Part shown: piece after piece, positions 15,301 through 30,300 of the stretch
Position numbering within the stretch: the first letter of the stretch is position 1
Layout of the letters: each line of letters begins with the position of its first letter
Source: Bicyclus anynana
Taxonomy: Eukaryota > Arthropoda > Insecta > Lepidoptera > Nymphalidae
DNA: 64,000 nucleotides
Assembly: GCF_947172395.1 (NCBI RefSeq)
Contig: NC_069102.1
Span: 10,756,442 to 10,820,441, forward strand
Direction: 5' to 3'
Program-made: the position numbers and the translations under genes
Notes under the pieces: model-generated
Told to the model about the DNA's origin: nothing
The model's input: the letters and a program-made list of their open reading frames with translations, nothing else
Database searches by the model: none

Positions 15301-18300
15301 AGTTCAGTTTTCCCTTTCTCCTTTAAGTAGGGGAGCCGAAGAGGGATTTTATGCAGTTACTCGAGCGCGGCAGTTGAACATAAGTCACTATACCTTGCAC
15401 GTTGTTGAGAACCTTCACCAAGTATGAGCTCTTGATATTGGTACAATATGATATTGGTACAACCTACAACGTACTAACCTATGTTTAGGCAACCAAAAAA
15501 TAAAGTAACTCCAAAAATACTGATCCAGCTCATCAGATAAGGATAAAGTGGGTCAGTTGATAGCTAAAAGTTGTGTATTTCAAAAATCTAACGATTAGAC
15601 AGTAAAGTAATGGAATCCGAGCCACAAGCACGGTTAATTTTTTACTTATTTTGGAGGAAATAATCGCTAATATTTTCTGATAATTCCAGTAATTCAAAGT
15701 AACCGAAATTGCCTGTTTTTTTCCCACCACTGAAAGCAAAAAAAGTATTTAACCATTTATATATCCTAACATTTAATCTACCAAATCTAATTGGTCCCCC
15801 ATGACGCTTTAGTAACTGCAAATTCAACATCCCGGGCTCCCCTACTATTATAAGTCATGTCCATTATGTACACTTATAATTTTAAGTACTTAGTTCAGCT
15901 GCTACCATAAAAGTAATTAAGGTAAGAAAGAATTACCTGTTCATTTCCCGGAATATTTTGGAATAGAGCCCGTCAGTCCAATCTCGGGTAACGGGATCCA
16001 GAATGCCATACAACTCAATTACCGAGCACGCCTGGAATGTTACACTCCGCTTTACCTGCCGCTGGGTGTTTGTTGGAAAGCTGCCAGTTACTCGCTTTAG
16101 TTACATTATACTCTTAAAATTACCTTTTTTGGAATTTTTACTAGGTATGCTTAGTTAAGATACAGAAAAACTTTTAAACAGCAAAATACGCACATTGTAT
16201 GCTTTCACTGAGAAATTAAATATCACGTGTCTCAAACGGTGAAGGGAAAACATCGTGAGGAAACCTGCATACCTGAGAACTTTCTTAATTCTCTGCGTAT
16301 GTGAAGTGGACTATTAGCCTAAACCCCTGTCATACTGAGAGGAGACTCGAGCTCAGCAGTGATCCGAATATGGGTTGATAATGATGATGATGATGCTTTC
16401 ACTGTAGACTGGTGATAGAAATGTTTCAGTAAGCAGCTCATGAAAACTTTTGTCATGCGTAATTTATCATTATCATTATCAGCTAATTTTAACAGTCTTA
16501 CAGGACTAGACTTTCGTTCGTATAAGCTTATGCTGCATATAACGCATAGCATGTCTTAGACATATATTATGCTTTTTGGAGGGCCTAGGGTGATAATATT
16601 TTTACACTTGGAGCAATCACAGCAGATACCAATGGTCGATAATGATCGAGACCGTCAACTGACTTTTTGATGCACACGGTGTAACACCACCAACCTTCCC
16701 CACTACATTCAATGCCAAACGTACTTTCCGGAGAAGAATGACTAAGTCGCTTAGTACGCGTTACAGGTGTAAAGATTTAAGTATTTTGGCTCTATACTAA
16801 GGTACAATAGAATATATAAACAACAGGATACCTTTGGATTAACGATAGTGACTTTGGTGGGCAGGCCAAGATTAGTTTGCGCCTTCACCAGAGTCTGGCT
16901 GATGACTGTTTTCCCACCCCCCGTTGGCCCGACCAGCATCGTGCAATGTCTCGTCATCATGGTCTCGTACATTTGCACAATTTTATCCACCTGCAAAGAC
17001 ACACCAAATGTGACAAACTAATCTATTCCATGGACTCTACTCTATGGATTTATTTTGGGGAAGGAAAACCTTTTATACTTCTGTTGATGAGACTACAATA
17101 ACCCTCCTCCATAATAAATCCTACTAAATTATAAACGCTAAAGTTTGCACGGATGTTTGTTTGGATGTTAGTTACTTTTTAACGGTGCTACTACTAAAGC
17201 GATATTGACTGAAATTTGGAATTGAAATGGATTTCACTCTGGATTGACAAATATGCTACTTTTCATCAAGGAAAAATCCATGGTTCCCTTGGGATATGTA
17301 AAAAACTGAATTTCAAGCGGATGAAGTCGCGGGCGTCCGCTAGTATGTTATAAAACATAACTTTGTGTTAAATTTATAAATCTAGAATAGAAATAACGGT
17401 AAGCACCTTAGAGGTTATAATACCCTCATTTTAAAATACGAGGTACAAATGCAGTATTTAGTCTTAATTACAACTTGAAACCTTCACGCGTTTCTAACGA
17501 AAAAGATAGACCGATCCGACCGATTTTTTCAAACAGATAGACCGAAAACACACACGTAGAAAGATGGACAGCGAACTAAGTCTAGGTTTCCATTCTTTCC
17601 TTTGTAAGTACAGAAGTCTAAAAAACAATTGAACTAGTTACCTGGTGAGCAAGTACAATATACGAATCCTTTTCCAAAACATCTATAACAGCCGCATTAA
17701 AATCGGGATAGCCAACTCGCGGACATTCCAGACCAGGGAACAGATCCTTAATGAGGCCCAGGAATAGTGGCACGTCTTCAAATACAAATTTTGGGTGGTT
17801 CATGTCCCTGGTAAAAGGATTTTGACGATATTTATCTTAATCATCGGGTAACGCGGGTGACAGCCTAGTGGATATGACCTCTGTCTTGGAATCGGAAAGC
17901 GTGGTTTCGTATCTGGACCGGGGCATGCACCTCCAACTATACAGTTAGGTGCATTTTAGGAAATTAAAATATCACGTGTCAGAAACGGTGGAGGAAAAAC
18001 ATCGTGAGTAAACCTGCATACCTGAGAACTTTCTTAATTCCCTACGTGTGTGTGAAATCTGCAAATGCGCATTGGGCCAGCATGCTGGACTATTAACCTA
18101 ACCCCACTCATTCTGTGAGGAGACTCGTGAGCCAAATTATAGCTCACTGTTCATTATCGGGCACTTTTCTCAAAATGAAGATTGGAAGAGAAAACCTTTC
18201 GTTCTTCTATCTGCCACACGATGACTGCGGCACCCTTACGGGAATTTATATATTAAAATGCTAAGATATTAGTCTCATTCGTTAACTAAATACCCTGGTA

Positions 18301-21300
18301 GACCCTCTGGTTCTTTCTAGCACCTATATTATTATAGGCAATGGGTTTTTTGTTGTGTTATAATACACAACCGCTTGACTGCAATCACGCTTGGTAATAG
18401 GTAAGCAATTAATAGGTCTGTGGTGGAACGCGCTTACTACGCTTATTCATTATGAAGGTACCTTCATAATGAATAAGCGTAGTATACCAATCAAAAATAA
18501 AATAACCATCATGTTGTAGGTTGTAGTGAAAACAAAATCTTGCAAGGCATTCCTGGTCCTCCAGTCTTCCACTTTACTTAACAGACCTTCGTCAAATATT
18601 GCCTACTATAAAAAAATAATTTCTTTTTTACCTCAAAGCCCTCATAAGCACCATAATCTCACTGAGCCCCGGAGAATCTCGTCGTAGTTTCCCCGCCATT
18701 CTCAACACAGCAGTCAATGCTCGCAGACCCCAATCGTAGTGAGATTGTTTTGACAGTTGTTCGCGAGCCACTTTGTATAGGACTGTCATTTTCTTAGCTA
18801 ATACCTAAGATACAAAAAATCAGGGTTGCTTCAGTAGGTATTTACTAGTTAAGTGTTTACTCTAGGACTAACCTCTCTAACTAACCTCTCTAACCGGAAA
18901 TTATCGTGTTCCAAAGAACAGAAATTAATTTTCAAATATTTTACTCTGTACTCTATTGCCATTTTTAATACTATTTATTAGACAGTCAATCTGCCCTTGG
19001 TCTACTATTTCTTTAGAAGACCAAGGGCAGTTTCACTTCCGATAGATTATAATATACCGAAAAATAACACGTTATATTGTAATCAATATTTTCAGTTCAC
19101 AATATGACGGTAGATTAAGTATAACATCACGAGTGAGATTATAAAGTAATGTATTTTACAATGTAACGGTAACATATATATATGACAATTTTAGCAAAAC
19201 AAAGCGACATCTCTTACAAAATCACAATACAAAATTCTGATAAAACTAAAAGCGAAAGCGTAAAACATAAAGCTTACTTTAGCAGTCAGAAACCCATCAG
19301 AGAACAGTGATATCTGACAAATCATTTCCAAGTCAGGCAGAATGCACACGACTGGACGAAACAGTGCCTTCACTGACTCGGGCAACTCCGTCCTACCCGC
19401 GTAACCTGGATTCATAGTGATGAAGATGCCCACTTTACTATCCATTGCGATCTCTTGACCTTCAAACTAAAAAAAATAAGTTTGTTTAAGATTGTGCTAA
19501 CACTGTCAACCTGTTTTAACCGACTTCGAAAAAAGGAGGAGGGTATCAACTCATCGGAAAATTTTTAATTATCGGGCCCGACGTCATTAATATGGAGCAC
19601 GAAGTTGTAGTACCACGTTAATACAAAAAACTTACTTTACTTAGCCCAAATCAGCCCTCCTAGCCAAGTAGCACGTCGATGACATTTGCTATTACAGGTC
19701 ACGTGATCAAGTTTGTGTCATTCTCATACATCTTTCTAGTTTTCGAAGCGTTAGCGATCGTAGAAAGAGAATCGACGTGCGTGCTGGGGTGGGGGGGGGG
19801 GGGGGAGCTAGACTCAAACTGAGCATCTAAGGATCCGAAACCACATAGCGTAATGTCTTACGGTATTTTATTGTGGGGCAAGGCTGCCGATATACAATCT
19901 ATATTTGTACTTCAAAAAAGAGCAATTCGAGCAATATATCAATTAAAATCACGCGAGTCACTTCGTCAAAAGAAATAGGTATACTAACAGTAGCCTGTCA
20001 ATATATATATAACAGTATAGTATATGTAAGACAAAATATTAATTTGTACAAACGAAAAGGAGACTTAAACCCACGTCTTACTAGACACGGGCATAAGTTA
20101 GTTATTTCTGCATATCGTCTCCAAAGAGTAAAAAAATCTTTTGTAGGTTTGGGTGTACTCTTCTATAATAAGATCCCCAAGACTGTGATGGACCTGCCAA
20201 TGCATAGCTTTAAGCAATGTGTTAAAAAACATTTACTTAGTCGAGGGTACTACAACATTGATGAGTTCCTTAATGATAAAGATGCTTGGAGGCCGTTGGA
20301 TCAGCTTCCACCTTCACACAGAAAGTAAAACTATAAGAAATGTAAACAGTAATTGTTATCAATTGTAAATTATAATACTGTATGACTTTTTCAAAAGAGC
20401 AACTGTTGAGTTTCTTGCCGGTATTTTCTCAGCAGAACCTGCCTTCCGAACCGGTGGTAGAATCTTTACAAATAGTCAACTGACGTGTCAAAAGTGCTTG
20501 TAAACTGAGCCTACTTGAAATAAATGATTTTTGATTTTGATTTTGCACATAGGTCCAACGAGGCAGTGACATAGACTTACAGAAATCATAATGGTCTTAA
20601 TATTTTAAATTGGCTTGTGACTACTACCTTGTACCTTAGAAGTAGAAATAATGAGGTCTATAGTAACCAGTATAAATAAATATCTCACCGTAAACCGTTT
20701 CAATTTCATAAGCAAAGCGCTCCGTATACATTGCAACTGAGTCGATATCACAGACAATACTGAGATATCGATACGATTGAATTCATCGAAACATCCCCAA
20801 GCACCGCACTGGCACAAGCCGGCTAAAATTTGGCCGACGGCTCTAAAGTCCATGCCCTCGCCACAGTTCGTCACCACACACAGCAAACCTAGGGCTTTAG
20901 CTAGGTCCTTTGTTGTTTCCGTCTTGCCAGTTCCTGCAGGTCCTGTAAATATTTTTTGAATCAGTACTGACATTAGTGATAATATTTTATACCCTATCGG
21001 AGGGAGATACCTCATTAGCGTTACGTTGTTGCAACGGATTTCCTGCGCATATTTTTGAATAATTTCGAACACTCATACTCAGCTTTTAGCGATGTCTGTT
21101 CTGTGATCATACTATACCTAATCTATAACTTTATAGTTGGTCACATTCGAAGCTCTAGCAGGGCAGCAACATGAGTATAAATTAACATTAACTGTGTGTG
21201 ATCGGTTGCTAAACACCAGTATGGTGGTAAAAGGACTTTCTATGCCACACGCCTTCTAGTGCATTATTCATTTAGTTAACACACACAAAGGGATTTGTTA

Positions 21301-24300
21301 TGTCAACTAACTACTACATCCAAAGTCAAAGCGATAATCTGTCTTTTGCACTGCTGACGCCTCGCGGTTTCACCCGTGTGGTTCCCCTTTCTGTAGGAAT
21401 ACGTAGATAATAAATAGTCTATAGCCTTCCTCGATGAATGGGCTATCTAACAATGATGGAATTTTTCAAATCAGACCAGTAGTTCCTGAGATTAGCGCGG
21501 TCAATCGAACAAACAAACTCTTTAGCTTTATAATATTAGTAAAGATAATAATACCAATAAGAATAATACAATGATTACCAGCGGGAGCGCCGCCGAGTTG
21601 CATAGTAAGCGCTTGAGTAATGGTTAGATAGATACGATCAGTTAGCGGCGTGATCACGAGGCGGCCGTTCAAGCCCATGTACTCGTATCCGTATTCGAAC
21701 AACCCTGAAAAGTTCAATGAAGAATTATTCTGACTAGTCATTGCCACGCAGTTTCACCCGCATAGTTCCCGGAATAGGGATAAAATATAGCCAATGTTCA
21801 TCAAAGATTATGCAGGATTATAATGGTAAATTTTTCAAACCATTCCAGTAGTTTTGAAGACTATTCAATGTTCTTTACAATATTAATATAGAATGATTTT
21901 ATCAAGAATTTATAAATTTATTCAGATTTAAAAGTTACAAACAGTACCTTACCCTAAAGACAGCATGTTTGTCTGTAACCCTTTAAAAGAAAAGGTATAC
22001 AGCTCAGCATATGCCGTGCATTACGTACAAGTATAATACACGGCGCTGATTTTCAGCTGAATACATTATCAATATTATGATCACATCAACCTAATGTAAT
22101 CTGTGTAATTTTAAATAATTTAAGAGATTACTCTAGATCTAGAGCAACTGATAATAAATATGATGAACAAAATAAACTTTTCCAATTTACTATTATTAAA
22201 AAATAAATATAATTTTTTTTGTAACCTTTAAACATCTGTTTCATTAGCGTATTGTGTTGCATCTCCGATTTCTGTATATTTTTTATATGCCATATTACAT
22301 TAAACTTTTGTGTGCCGTCCTGTTTTGCGCTGCAACGTCGTGCGTCATAGCAACGCACATTTGGCATATAGTGCGTTGATCCCTTAGGACGATGCAACGC
22401 AAAGCACTAATGATGCATCGCCCTTACCGTACCTGTACACTGCTTAATCCAAAGGTTGTCATCTTTTTTCTGCCAATAAAATCTAAGTTGGCTCTCCCAC
22501 TCAAACTCGGCGGCTTCGGTAACATTGTCGCGAACAAATCCTTCAATGATATCACGAGCGTGGACATCTATTGTTGTGATAGTTCGGAACTTGAGTCGAT
22601 CGTTGGAGGTTAAATCTATAATCACAAATAAGGTCATGACGTGTCAACTTTGATATAATAATATGGGCCAGTTTTATCACCTTCTAATAAGTGTCGTATA
22701 GCTTTATTTTTGCACTAGCTGACGTAGTCCCTGATGTTAGTGCGTTGAAGCAAAGAAACAAACAAATAAACGAACTTTTCAGATTTATATTATTAGTATA
22801 GATTCGTCATTTCTCCCAATGAAAGAAAAATTTACGCCTAAGCTATCGAACTCTTAGCAGAAAGTGCTGCCATCAGCTTTTTAATTAATACTAGCTGACC
22901 AGATAAACGTTGTCCTGCTATTAGACCAATTTATATGTACTTAGGCTGCATTTTATATAAAAAAAACAAAACAAATTTGGCTACAGACTAAGTCATCTGT
23001 TACACTCGTACCTTGCCTTACTTTCACCACAAGTCCATCTAGCTGCTCATTCTGTTGTTGTAAATGTTCTTTCATTGCTCGTTTGTTACCATTTCTGATT
23101 CTTATGAATGTTTCCTCCGTCTCAGCAGTCCACCACACACCGTTGGCAGCCAGACACACCATTCCTTGATATTCCATTATCCAGTCCGTTCTAAATTAAA
23201 ATTTCATTTATTTTAAGTAGCCTTAGAGCATTACCCTATTAGTGCGTTGCTTTGTCGCAGTTTTGACGCTGCGTGGTTTTCCATGATATATTTTAAATGT
23301 AATGCTACATTAAAGCAATGTGTCGTCGCAAGAAACGTTTCACGATGCCGGACGAAGGTCAATGCTTATTTGTTTTGCATTATTTTGTTGTTTGCATTGA
23401 GAATTGACTGTGTGCGTGCGTCGTCTTGCATTATCGCGATACAGATGTGGCATACATTGCCCTGATCCGTTGCGCCGAGGCAACGCTACACAGTACGCAC
23501 TAATAAAGCATCGCTCTTAGTTCACATGCACTTTTGTAATGTTAGGTTTGTGTGTTTGTAGTGACTAGTGTTCGGTTAGGAATAAAGGATCTGATTAGAA
23601 CAGCGGGCAATAAATTCTACAGTTATCAAAAACGATCCTTCCTATCTTTCATATTCATTTAAAAACAATACGTTTTTTCAATAGACATAGGCGTTGTCAA
23701 ACTTGTAATGAACAATGAAAAATTAATTTATTTATGCCTTTAAACAAAAAAAGGTTCCTGAAAAATTTAAAGCTTCTGCGTCAGGTGGTGTTGCCGTTTG
23801 GATTTTTTTCAATGGTTTTCCCAGATGATAGCTAAATCATTTAAAAATTCATTGTTAATGCATTTATACATGGCCAGAGAACGTCCCAATTTTATGCTAA
23901 TATAAATATTATAATTGTAATAAATAATTATTTAATTCTGTAAGAAAATCTATGTTAATGATGGTTAAAAATCAAAATGTTAACAAAACCTGGGAGTCCT
24001 CCAGTTTTTGCCGTAATAGAAGATAGCTTTCTTGGTAATAAACTTATTGGTGTTGCGCATTTCGATCAAAACTAAATTCATCCAGTCTTCGACCCTCCCT
24101 TCAGTGTAAACCACGTAACGAAAGTCCATTATCTGCAAAGAAAAAGGACAAAAAATTAATAAAAGGCTTTATAAATTGTTGCTATGAGTAAGTTTACGAG
24201 GTTTAGACAACAAAATCATATAATTACCTACTCGTATATGACGTTTTCAATAAAAGAATGTGTTTTAAAACAAACCTCGCCTTCAGCAGATATCATTTTA

Positions 24301-27300
24301 GCGGCAACCGGGCGATTCGTGTGATCCACGTACAAATCCAGAGCACGAATATTGTCAAACATCTGAAAGTGTAAAAGAAAATATATAAAAGTTATCACAC
24401 TAATATTATAAAGGCGAAAGTCCTGTCTAATTGTGAAAGTGTGTAAGTATGTTTGTTCCTCTTTTACGCGGCGGCTAAAGCGATTTGGCTGAAATTTGGA
24501 ATGAAAATAGATTTTTCTCTGGATTAATACATAGGCTACTTTTCTACCCGCTGAATTACTGAATTTCACGAGGACGAAGTCGCGGGCGTACGCTAGTCAT
24601 AATACTAAAGCCTAAATATAGAGCGGAATTTTCTTCAAGAAAATAGAAAACTTTTGAAATTTAATCAACAACCTCTCAACGGCATGTCTATTAAAAAAAA
24701 GTTGAAAGAATTTTAATTATTCACCAATTTTCGTTCAGATTGCTGTTTGGGGACCGAAATAAGTCATCTCCTGCCAAAGTAAAAACTGACATAGTATAAA
24801 ATTACATTGAAATATTGAAACGACGACAAAAAAAATTACATTGAAATGTACTACAGATTGTGAGTTTTATCGAAGCCAAACTAAATAACTAGGAGAGATA
24901 GCTCAGTCATTATCAACCCATATTCGGCTCACTGCTGAACTCGAGTCTTCTCTCAGAATGAGGGGTTTGGCCAATAGTCCACCACGCTGGGCCAATGCGG
25001 ATTAGCAGATTTCCCACATGTAAAGAATTATGAAAATTCTCAAGTACGCTGGTTTCCTCACGATGTGTTTCCTTCACCGTTTGAGACACGTGATTTTAAT
25101 TTCTTAAAATGTACGAAATTGAAAAGTTGTAGGTCACACTCACACCCTCCGGAATCAGAGGCAGAGGTCATATCATGGGGTATCACGAACTTACTACTTT
25201 AATGTAAAAATTACTAATTGACGTCAAAATAATGTTGACCAATTTTATTGAATACATATTTTTCACTTTAGTTTTGACTTAGATAGATAGACAGTAAATC
25301 TATACTAATATTATAAAGCTGAAGAATTTGTTTGCTTGTTTGTTTGATTGAAAGCGCGCTAATCTCAGGAACTACTGGTCCGATTTGAAAAAGTGTTAGA
25401 TAGTTCTTTCAGTGTTAGATAGCCCATTTATCGAGGAAAACTATAGGCATCATATCATCCCGTATTCCTACGGGAACGGAAACCACGCGGGTAAAACCGC
25501 GTGGCATCAGCTAGTATTACATGTTTTAGAATGTCCTGACCTTGATCATATGCTCTTGTACACAACTGCATTCACTACTTCCGAGAATAGACAACAGCTC
25601 GTCGGTGGAAATGAAGAAAAATCTCGGAAAGATCCGTCTTTTGGAATCCAAATAATCGTTGAGTGATTTTTGACATCTGAAATGATACAGGCATAATGGC
25701 AACGGTCAAACATGTTTGACAAAGTTGCTTGTCAAACTTAACTTTTTATCAACCAATGTTTATGAAACGAATCCGGAAATTATCATACGTTTGTATTGTC
25801 AAAAATGTTGATTGCTTATTGCTTATAAAATTCTTTCTTAACACTCCCGATGTTACGCGCGGGGCGGAGGGCGTTTAGCGATGAATGAAAAACTCATGAC
25901 TGATTCACGTCACTTCCCAGCACGCACGATTCCACACCCGCGCAGTCTTTCCACCCGTCGCCCGCATATCATTGGAGTGTTAACCAATTTGCCAGACTGT
26001 AGTATACCTAATAGTTAAGGTAAACAAAATTAAATATTTTGACTTAATGCAACTTACTTCTGAAGACCTAATCCCAAGTTGATGAATTCTTCCAGTCTTC
26101 CGCTAATTGTGCAGCAATCAACTACGTTTAGTCTCTTTGCAGTATCCAGCATTATCTACGAAATAGCAGTCAAAAGTCAATAAATGAAAAAAAAGAAAGT
26201 CTTAGCACGGCTTTGAGCCTCTGAATGCTGGCACAAAAGTCAAGACGTATTTTAAAGTCAGTAAAAGAGGCCTATATCCAGCTGAAAGTAATGTTGAACC
26301 CTCGTAACTTTATTTTGATATAGTTTTGACAAATTATTGTCACCATCTATACTAATATTATAAAGCTGAAGAGTTTGTTTGATTGAGCGCGCTAATCTCA
26401 GGAACTAGTAGTCCGATTTGAAAAATTCCTTCAGTGTTAGATAGCCCATTTACCTGATGTTTGTCTCGTAAACGACTTGTAAACGAAAGTGCTTGTAAAC
26501 TAAGCCTAATTGAAATACCTTGACTTTTGACTTATATAAATTTCAAATACTTTTAAGGTTGAAATTCTTGTGATAAATACCTTCCTGAATGCTTTGTCAA
26601 TATCATCAAACTTTTTAGCCTCTTCAGGCAATTGCGTCCGAATATCACCTCCTACGAAAATCCCTTCCAAATAAAGCCATTTCCTCTGCGTTGCTAACCA
26701 TTCCTCAATTACTTCGGAAATCAGAGATAAGCGCCTCTCCCACGTTTGAACTACCGTCAAAAATGGTCCTATGAACCTGAAAGTTTATTGATATCAATAT
26801 AGGGTGCTCGGGAGTGTTTTCTATAACTTCAAGTTGTTGAAAAGTCCACTTAAAGGGCTCCTTAACTGTATAACTAATTTTTTCAACTATAACATTAAAA
26901 CTCTTTATGTTTTCATACAAAGTAATTCAAATAATTCCGAATATCCATGTAACACACGCCTTTATCTATCCTTGCATTTAAAAATTCGTAAAACTTGGCT
27001 ACGTCATAATTACAAGGATGCATATAAGGAACACTTTTTAAGATCTACGAGATAGATCTTAAAAAGTTTTCCTTATATGCACATATGAAATATTATTTAC
27101 TCCGAAAATATTAATTTTAGAACACACGTTCCTTAAACATGTTTAATTAATTTTCTGTAAAGAATATAACCCCAGGATTATAAGGAATACTCCCCAGCAT
27201 CCTGTATAATGATCCAATATTACATAAAGATAAATAACTTATTCTCTTTTAGGATAAAAATTTTGGAAGCTTTGATTTTATAATAATTTAATTTATTTTC

Positions 27301-30300
27301 GTTTTTTTCTATATTTTGGAAAAAATATCAAGATAATTCAGAACTAAAGTTACCTGTTACCTACAGAATTGCTACATAGCATTTCAATTGTTTTAATACT
27401 ATAAAGAGGTAAAGTTTGTGGTGTTGTAGGGGATAACCTCTGGATCTACTAAACCGATTTTGAAAATTCTTTTACCACTAGAAAGCCACGTTCTTTGTGA
27501 GTGTCATAGGCTATATTTTATCCCTGTATAATTACGGGAACGGGAACAACGCGGTTGAAACCGCAGGACGTTGGCTTGTAGATAATATTTATTTTCTTTT
27601 TATAATACTTACTGTGATGCTGCCATACTTTGCAGTGCCATTGCATCGTCATCCACTTTCACTGTGATCTCGTCGCATGGGTTGAGTGTGTATCCTCTGT
27701 CCTCACCGCGGTTGAAATGCTTGGTCACAGTGAACGCGATGTTAGCCCACGTCTCCTGGACGTCCCTTACGCCACGTTCAATTGCCAGTTCCTAATGTAT
27801 TAATATATAACATCATTTAACTTCTTAGGTCGCTAACTATTGGCCTCATAAGAAGGGTCAGAGCTATGTTAGGACTATCTCAACGTGATCGAATCAGAAA
27901 TGAGGCGAAACTGAAGTTTTTTAACACATTGCTTATAGCTATGCATTGGACCTGCTAATGCATAGCTTTAAGCAATGTGTTAAAAAACATTTGCTTAGTC
28001 GAGATTACTACACCATCGATGAGTTCCTTAATGACAAAGTTGCTTGGAGGCCGTTGAATCAGCTTCCACCTTCACACAAAAAGTAAAACTATAAAAAATT
28101 GTAATGTTATCATCAATTGTAAATTATGATACTGTATGATTTTTTAAAAAGAGCAACTGTTGAGAGCGCAGTGTTTGTCGACCCCCCCTCCCCCTCCAGG
28201 TGGACATCAAGCGAGTCGCAGGGATTCGCTGGAAGCTGATGGCTCAGTATCGTAATGTTTGGTAGTCCCTACAAAAGGCCTGTGTCCTGCAGTGGACGTC
28301 TATCGGCTTCGCAACTTCAGCTTCGCAACTTGTTAAGCTATGTCGTTGACTTTAGTTCTTCTGCGGATCTCCTCATTTCTGATTCGATCACGCAGAGATA
28401 CTCCTAACGTAGCTCGTTCCATCGCCCGATGTGTGACTATGCCTTATGGCCTTCTTATGCCTTATATTATTAATTACCTTTATAGCATGGTTTACTATTT
28501 CTTCCGCAACGTCTTGATATTTGTGCAATTCCATAGCAAACATATTTTCCAGTGTAAATCTTTCCGGCGACATATCAAAATCTTGACCTGAGAAATTATA
28601 TTGACACATCTAATGTAATTTATAAGCCGTGATAGCCCAGTGGATATGATATCTGCCTCCGATTCCGAGGGGTGTGGGTTGGAATCCGGTCCGGGGCATG
28701 CACCTCCAATTTTTCAGTTGTGTGCATTTTAAGAAATTAAATATCACTTGTCTCAAACGGTGAAGGAAAACATCGTGAGAAAACCTGCATACCAGAGAAT
28801 TTTCTTAATTCTCTGCGTATGTGGAGTCTGCCAATCCGCATTGGGCCAGCGTGGTCGACTCAATAGTCGACCACGCTATGAAATTATAGAGGGGTTAGGC
28901 CAATGCCTAACCCCTCTCATTCTGAGAGGAGACTCGAGCTCAGCAGTGAGCCGAATATGGGTTGATAATGATGAAATAGGCTCATGTCTGATGTTACCAC
29001 CTTACAGGCAAAGAAGTAAAGCGATTTAGAGTTCCAGTACGATATGCTGCGTAGAAACCGTCAGAGTTATGGGTAGTGGGTGGACTTGAAAGTACCTCTA
29101 CCAAGTAAGCCCGCTTCCATCTTTTGTCATCAAATATTTGTCATACATTTTAATTACACTCTCGATCAAGTGCACTTTCATTTGAGACTCGAGTATATTT
29201 GCAGACATTCATAAACATTTCATCAAACATATAGAACACTCGCCCATAAGTTTTCATGCAAAATAAAAACTAAATTAACTAAACAGACAGACAGACATGT
29301 CAAACTTAAAACTCCCCTCTTTTTACTTTGGGGGTTGAAAAAAGATGTTTAAAATTTATTACTTACCTGTTTTTGCCATCAATTCCTTCCAGTGCCGTTC
29401 GCGCATTGCCTCGTTTTTGAGGGACACCATCAGTGGGACCACGTTTTTGAACTGTTTCATTTTAGTGTCTAGTGTCACACCGGTGGGACTGAGGCGGATT
29501 GGTTTCGCTAGCTTCCTGAAATTTTGGAAACATTCATATTGAAGTGATCCTTCACCTATATAATAAATCATCAATACATATAAATAAAATTAAAGTGCCG
29601 GTCATTCCTCAAACGAATAGAGTTATTTACACGATACCAAAACACAAACGAGCTTTTTTTAAAAAAAACAAATACGCGACATGTTGAGTAGGTACATCAA
29701 CATTTTGTAAAGTTCATCAATTCAACAAGAACGGCCCTAGTGGTATACCCTGTTAGACACTGACGGTATTGTCAGATTTTCAACTCTCGTATATATGTGT
29801 TATATTTTAATTTATTTACTATCGGACACACGTGCTATTCAGTTTTTCACAGATCTCAAAATTAAAAAAAAGATTCTTTGGGATAAAAATATATGTTACT
29901 CTACTTTCCAGTGAAAGTCCCATTAAAATCCGGTTCAGCCGTTCCAAAGATAAGCTCGGACAAACAGAAAGACAGATAAACCTATTTTCTAAATGGATTC
30001 ACCTATATTCCTTGAAGAACTGCTCGATGCCATCAACCAATGCCTGTGGGTTCAAATTGACCCACAAAGTCTTAGCCCACAGTTCCCTCGCACTCTTTTG
30101 CGCCTTGTATATTTTGTAGATTTGTTCCATCGCATTGAAGTCGGTCTTGGCTCGGTTGAAGGTGGAGAAGTCAGCGAGGGGATTGTCGAAGAGCTGCTCA
30201 GCTTGTTGCAACGCCCTCTTCCTAGATTCTAGTTCGTCGAAGTATTTAGTATATTCCTGCAAATTAAATTGTGTAATCATTAAATCGATTAGGCTTAGTT

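Noticed and set aside
19873..20328. 151-codon open frame as a host gene
   Set aside because: LINE reverse transcriptase C-terminus with an upstream frame break and a typical LINE 3' UTR; fragments recur at 27930 and 2172.
26705..26920. Separate exon in another minus-strand frame
   Set aside because: Overlaps exon 30, whose frame matches the conserved linker motif and joins its neighbours in phase.
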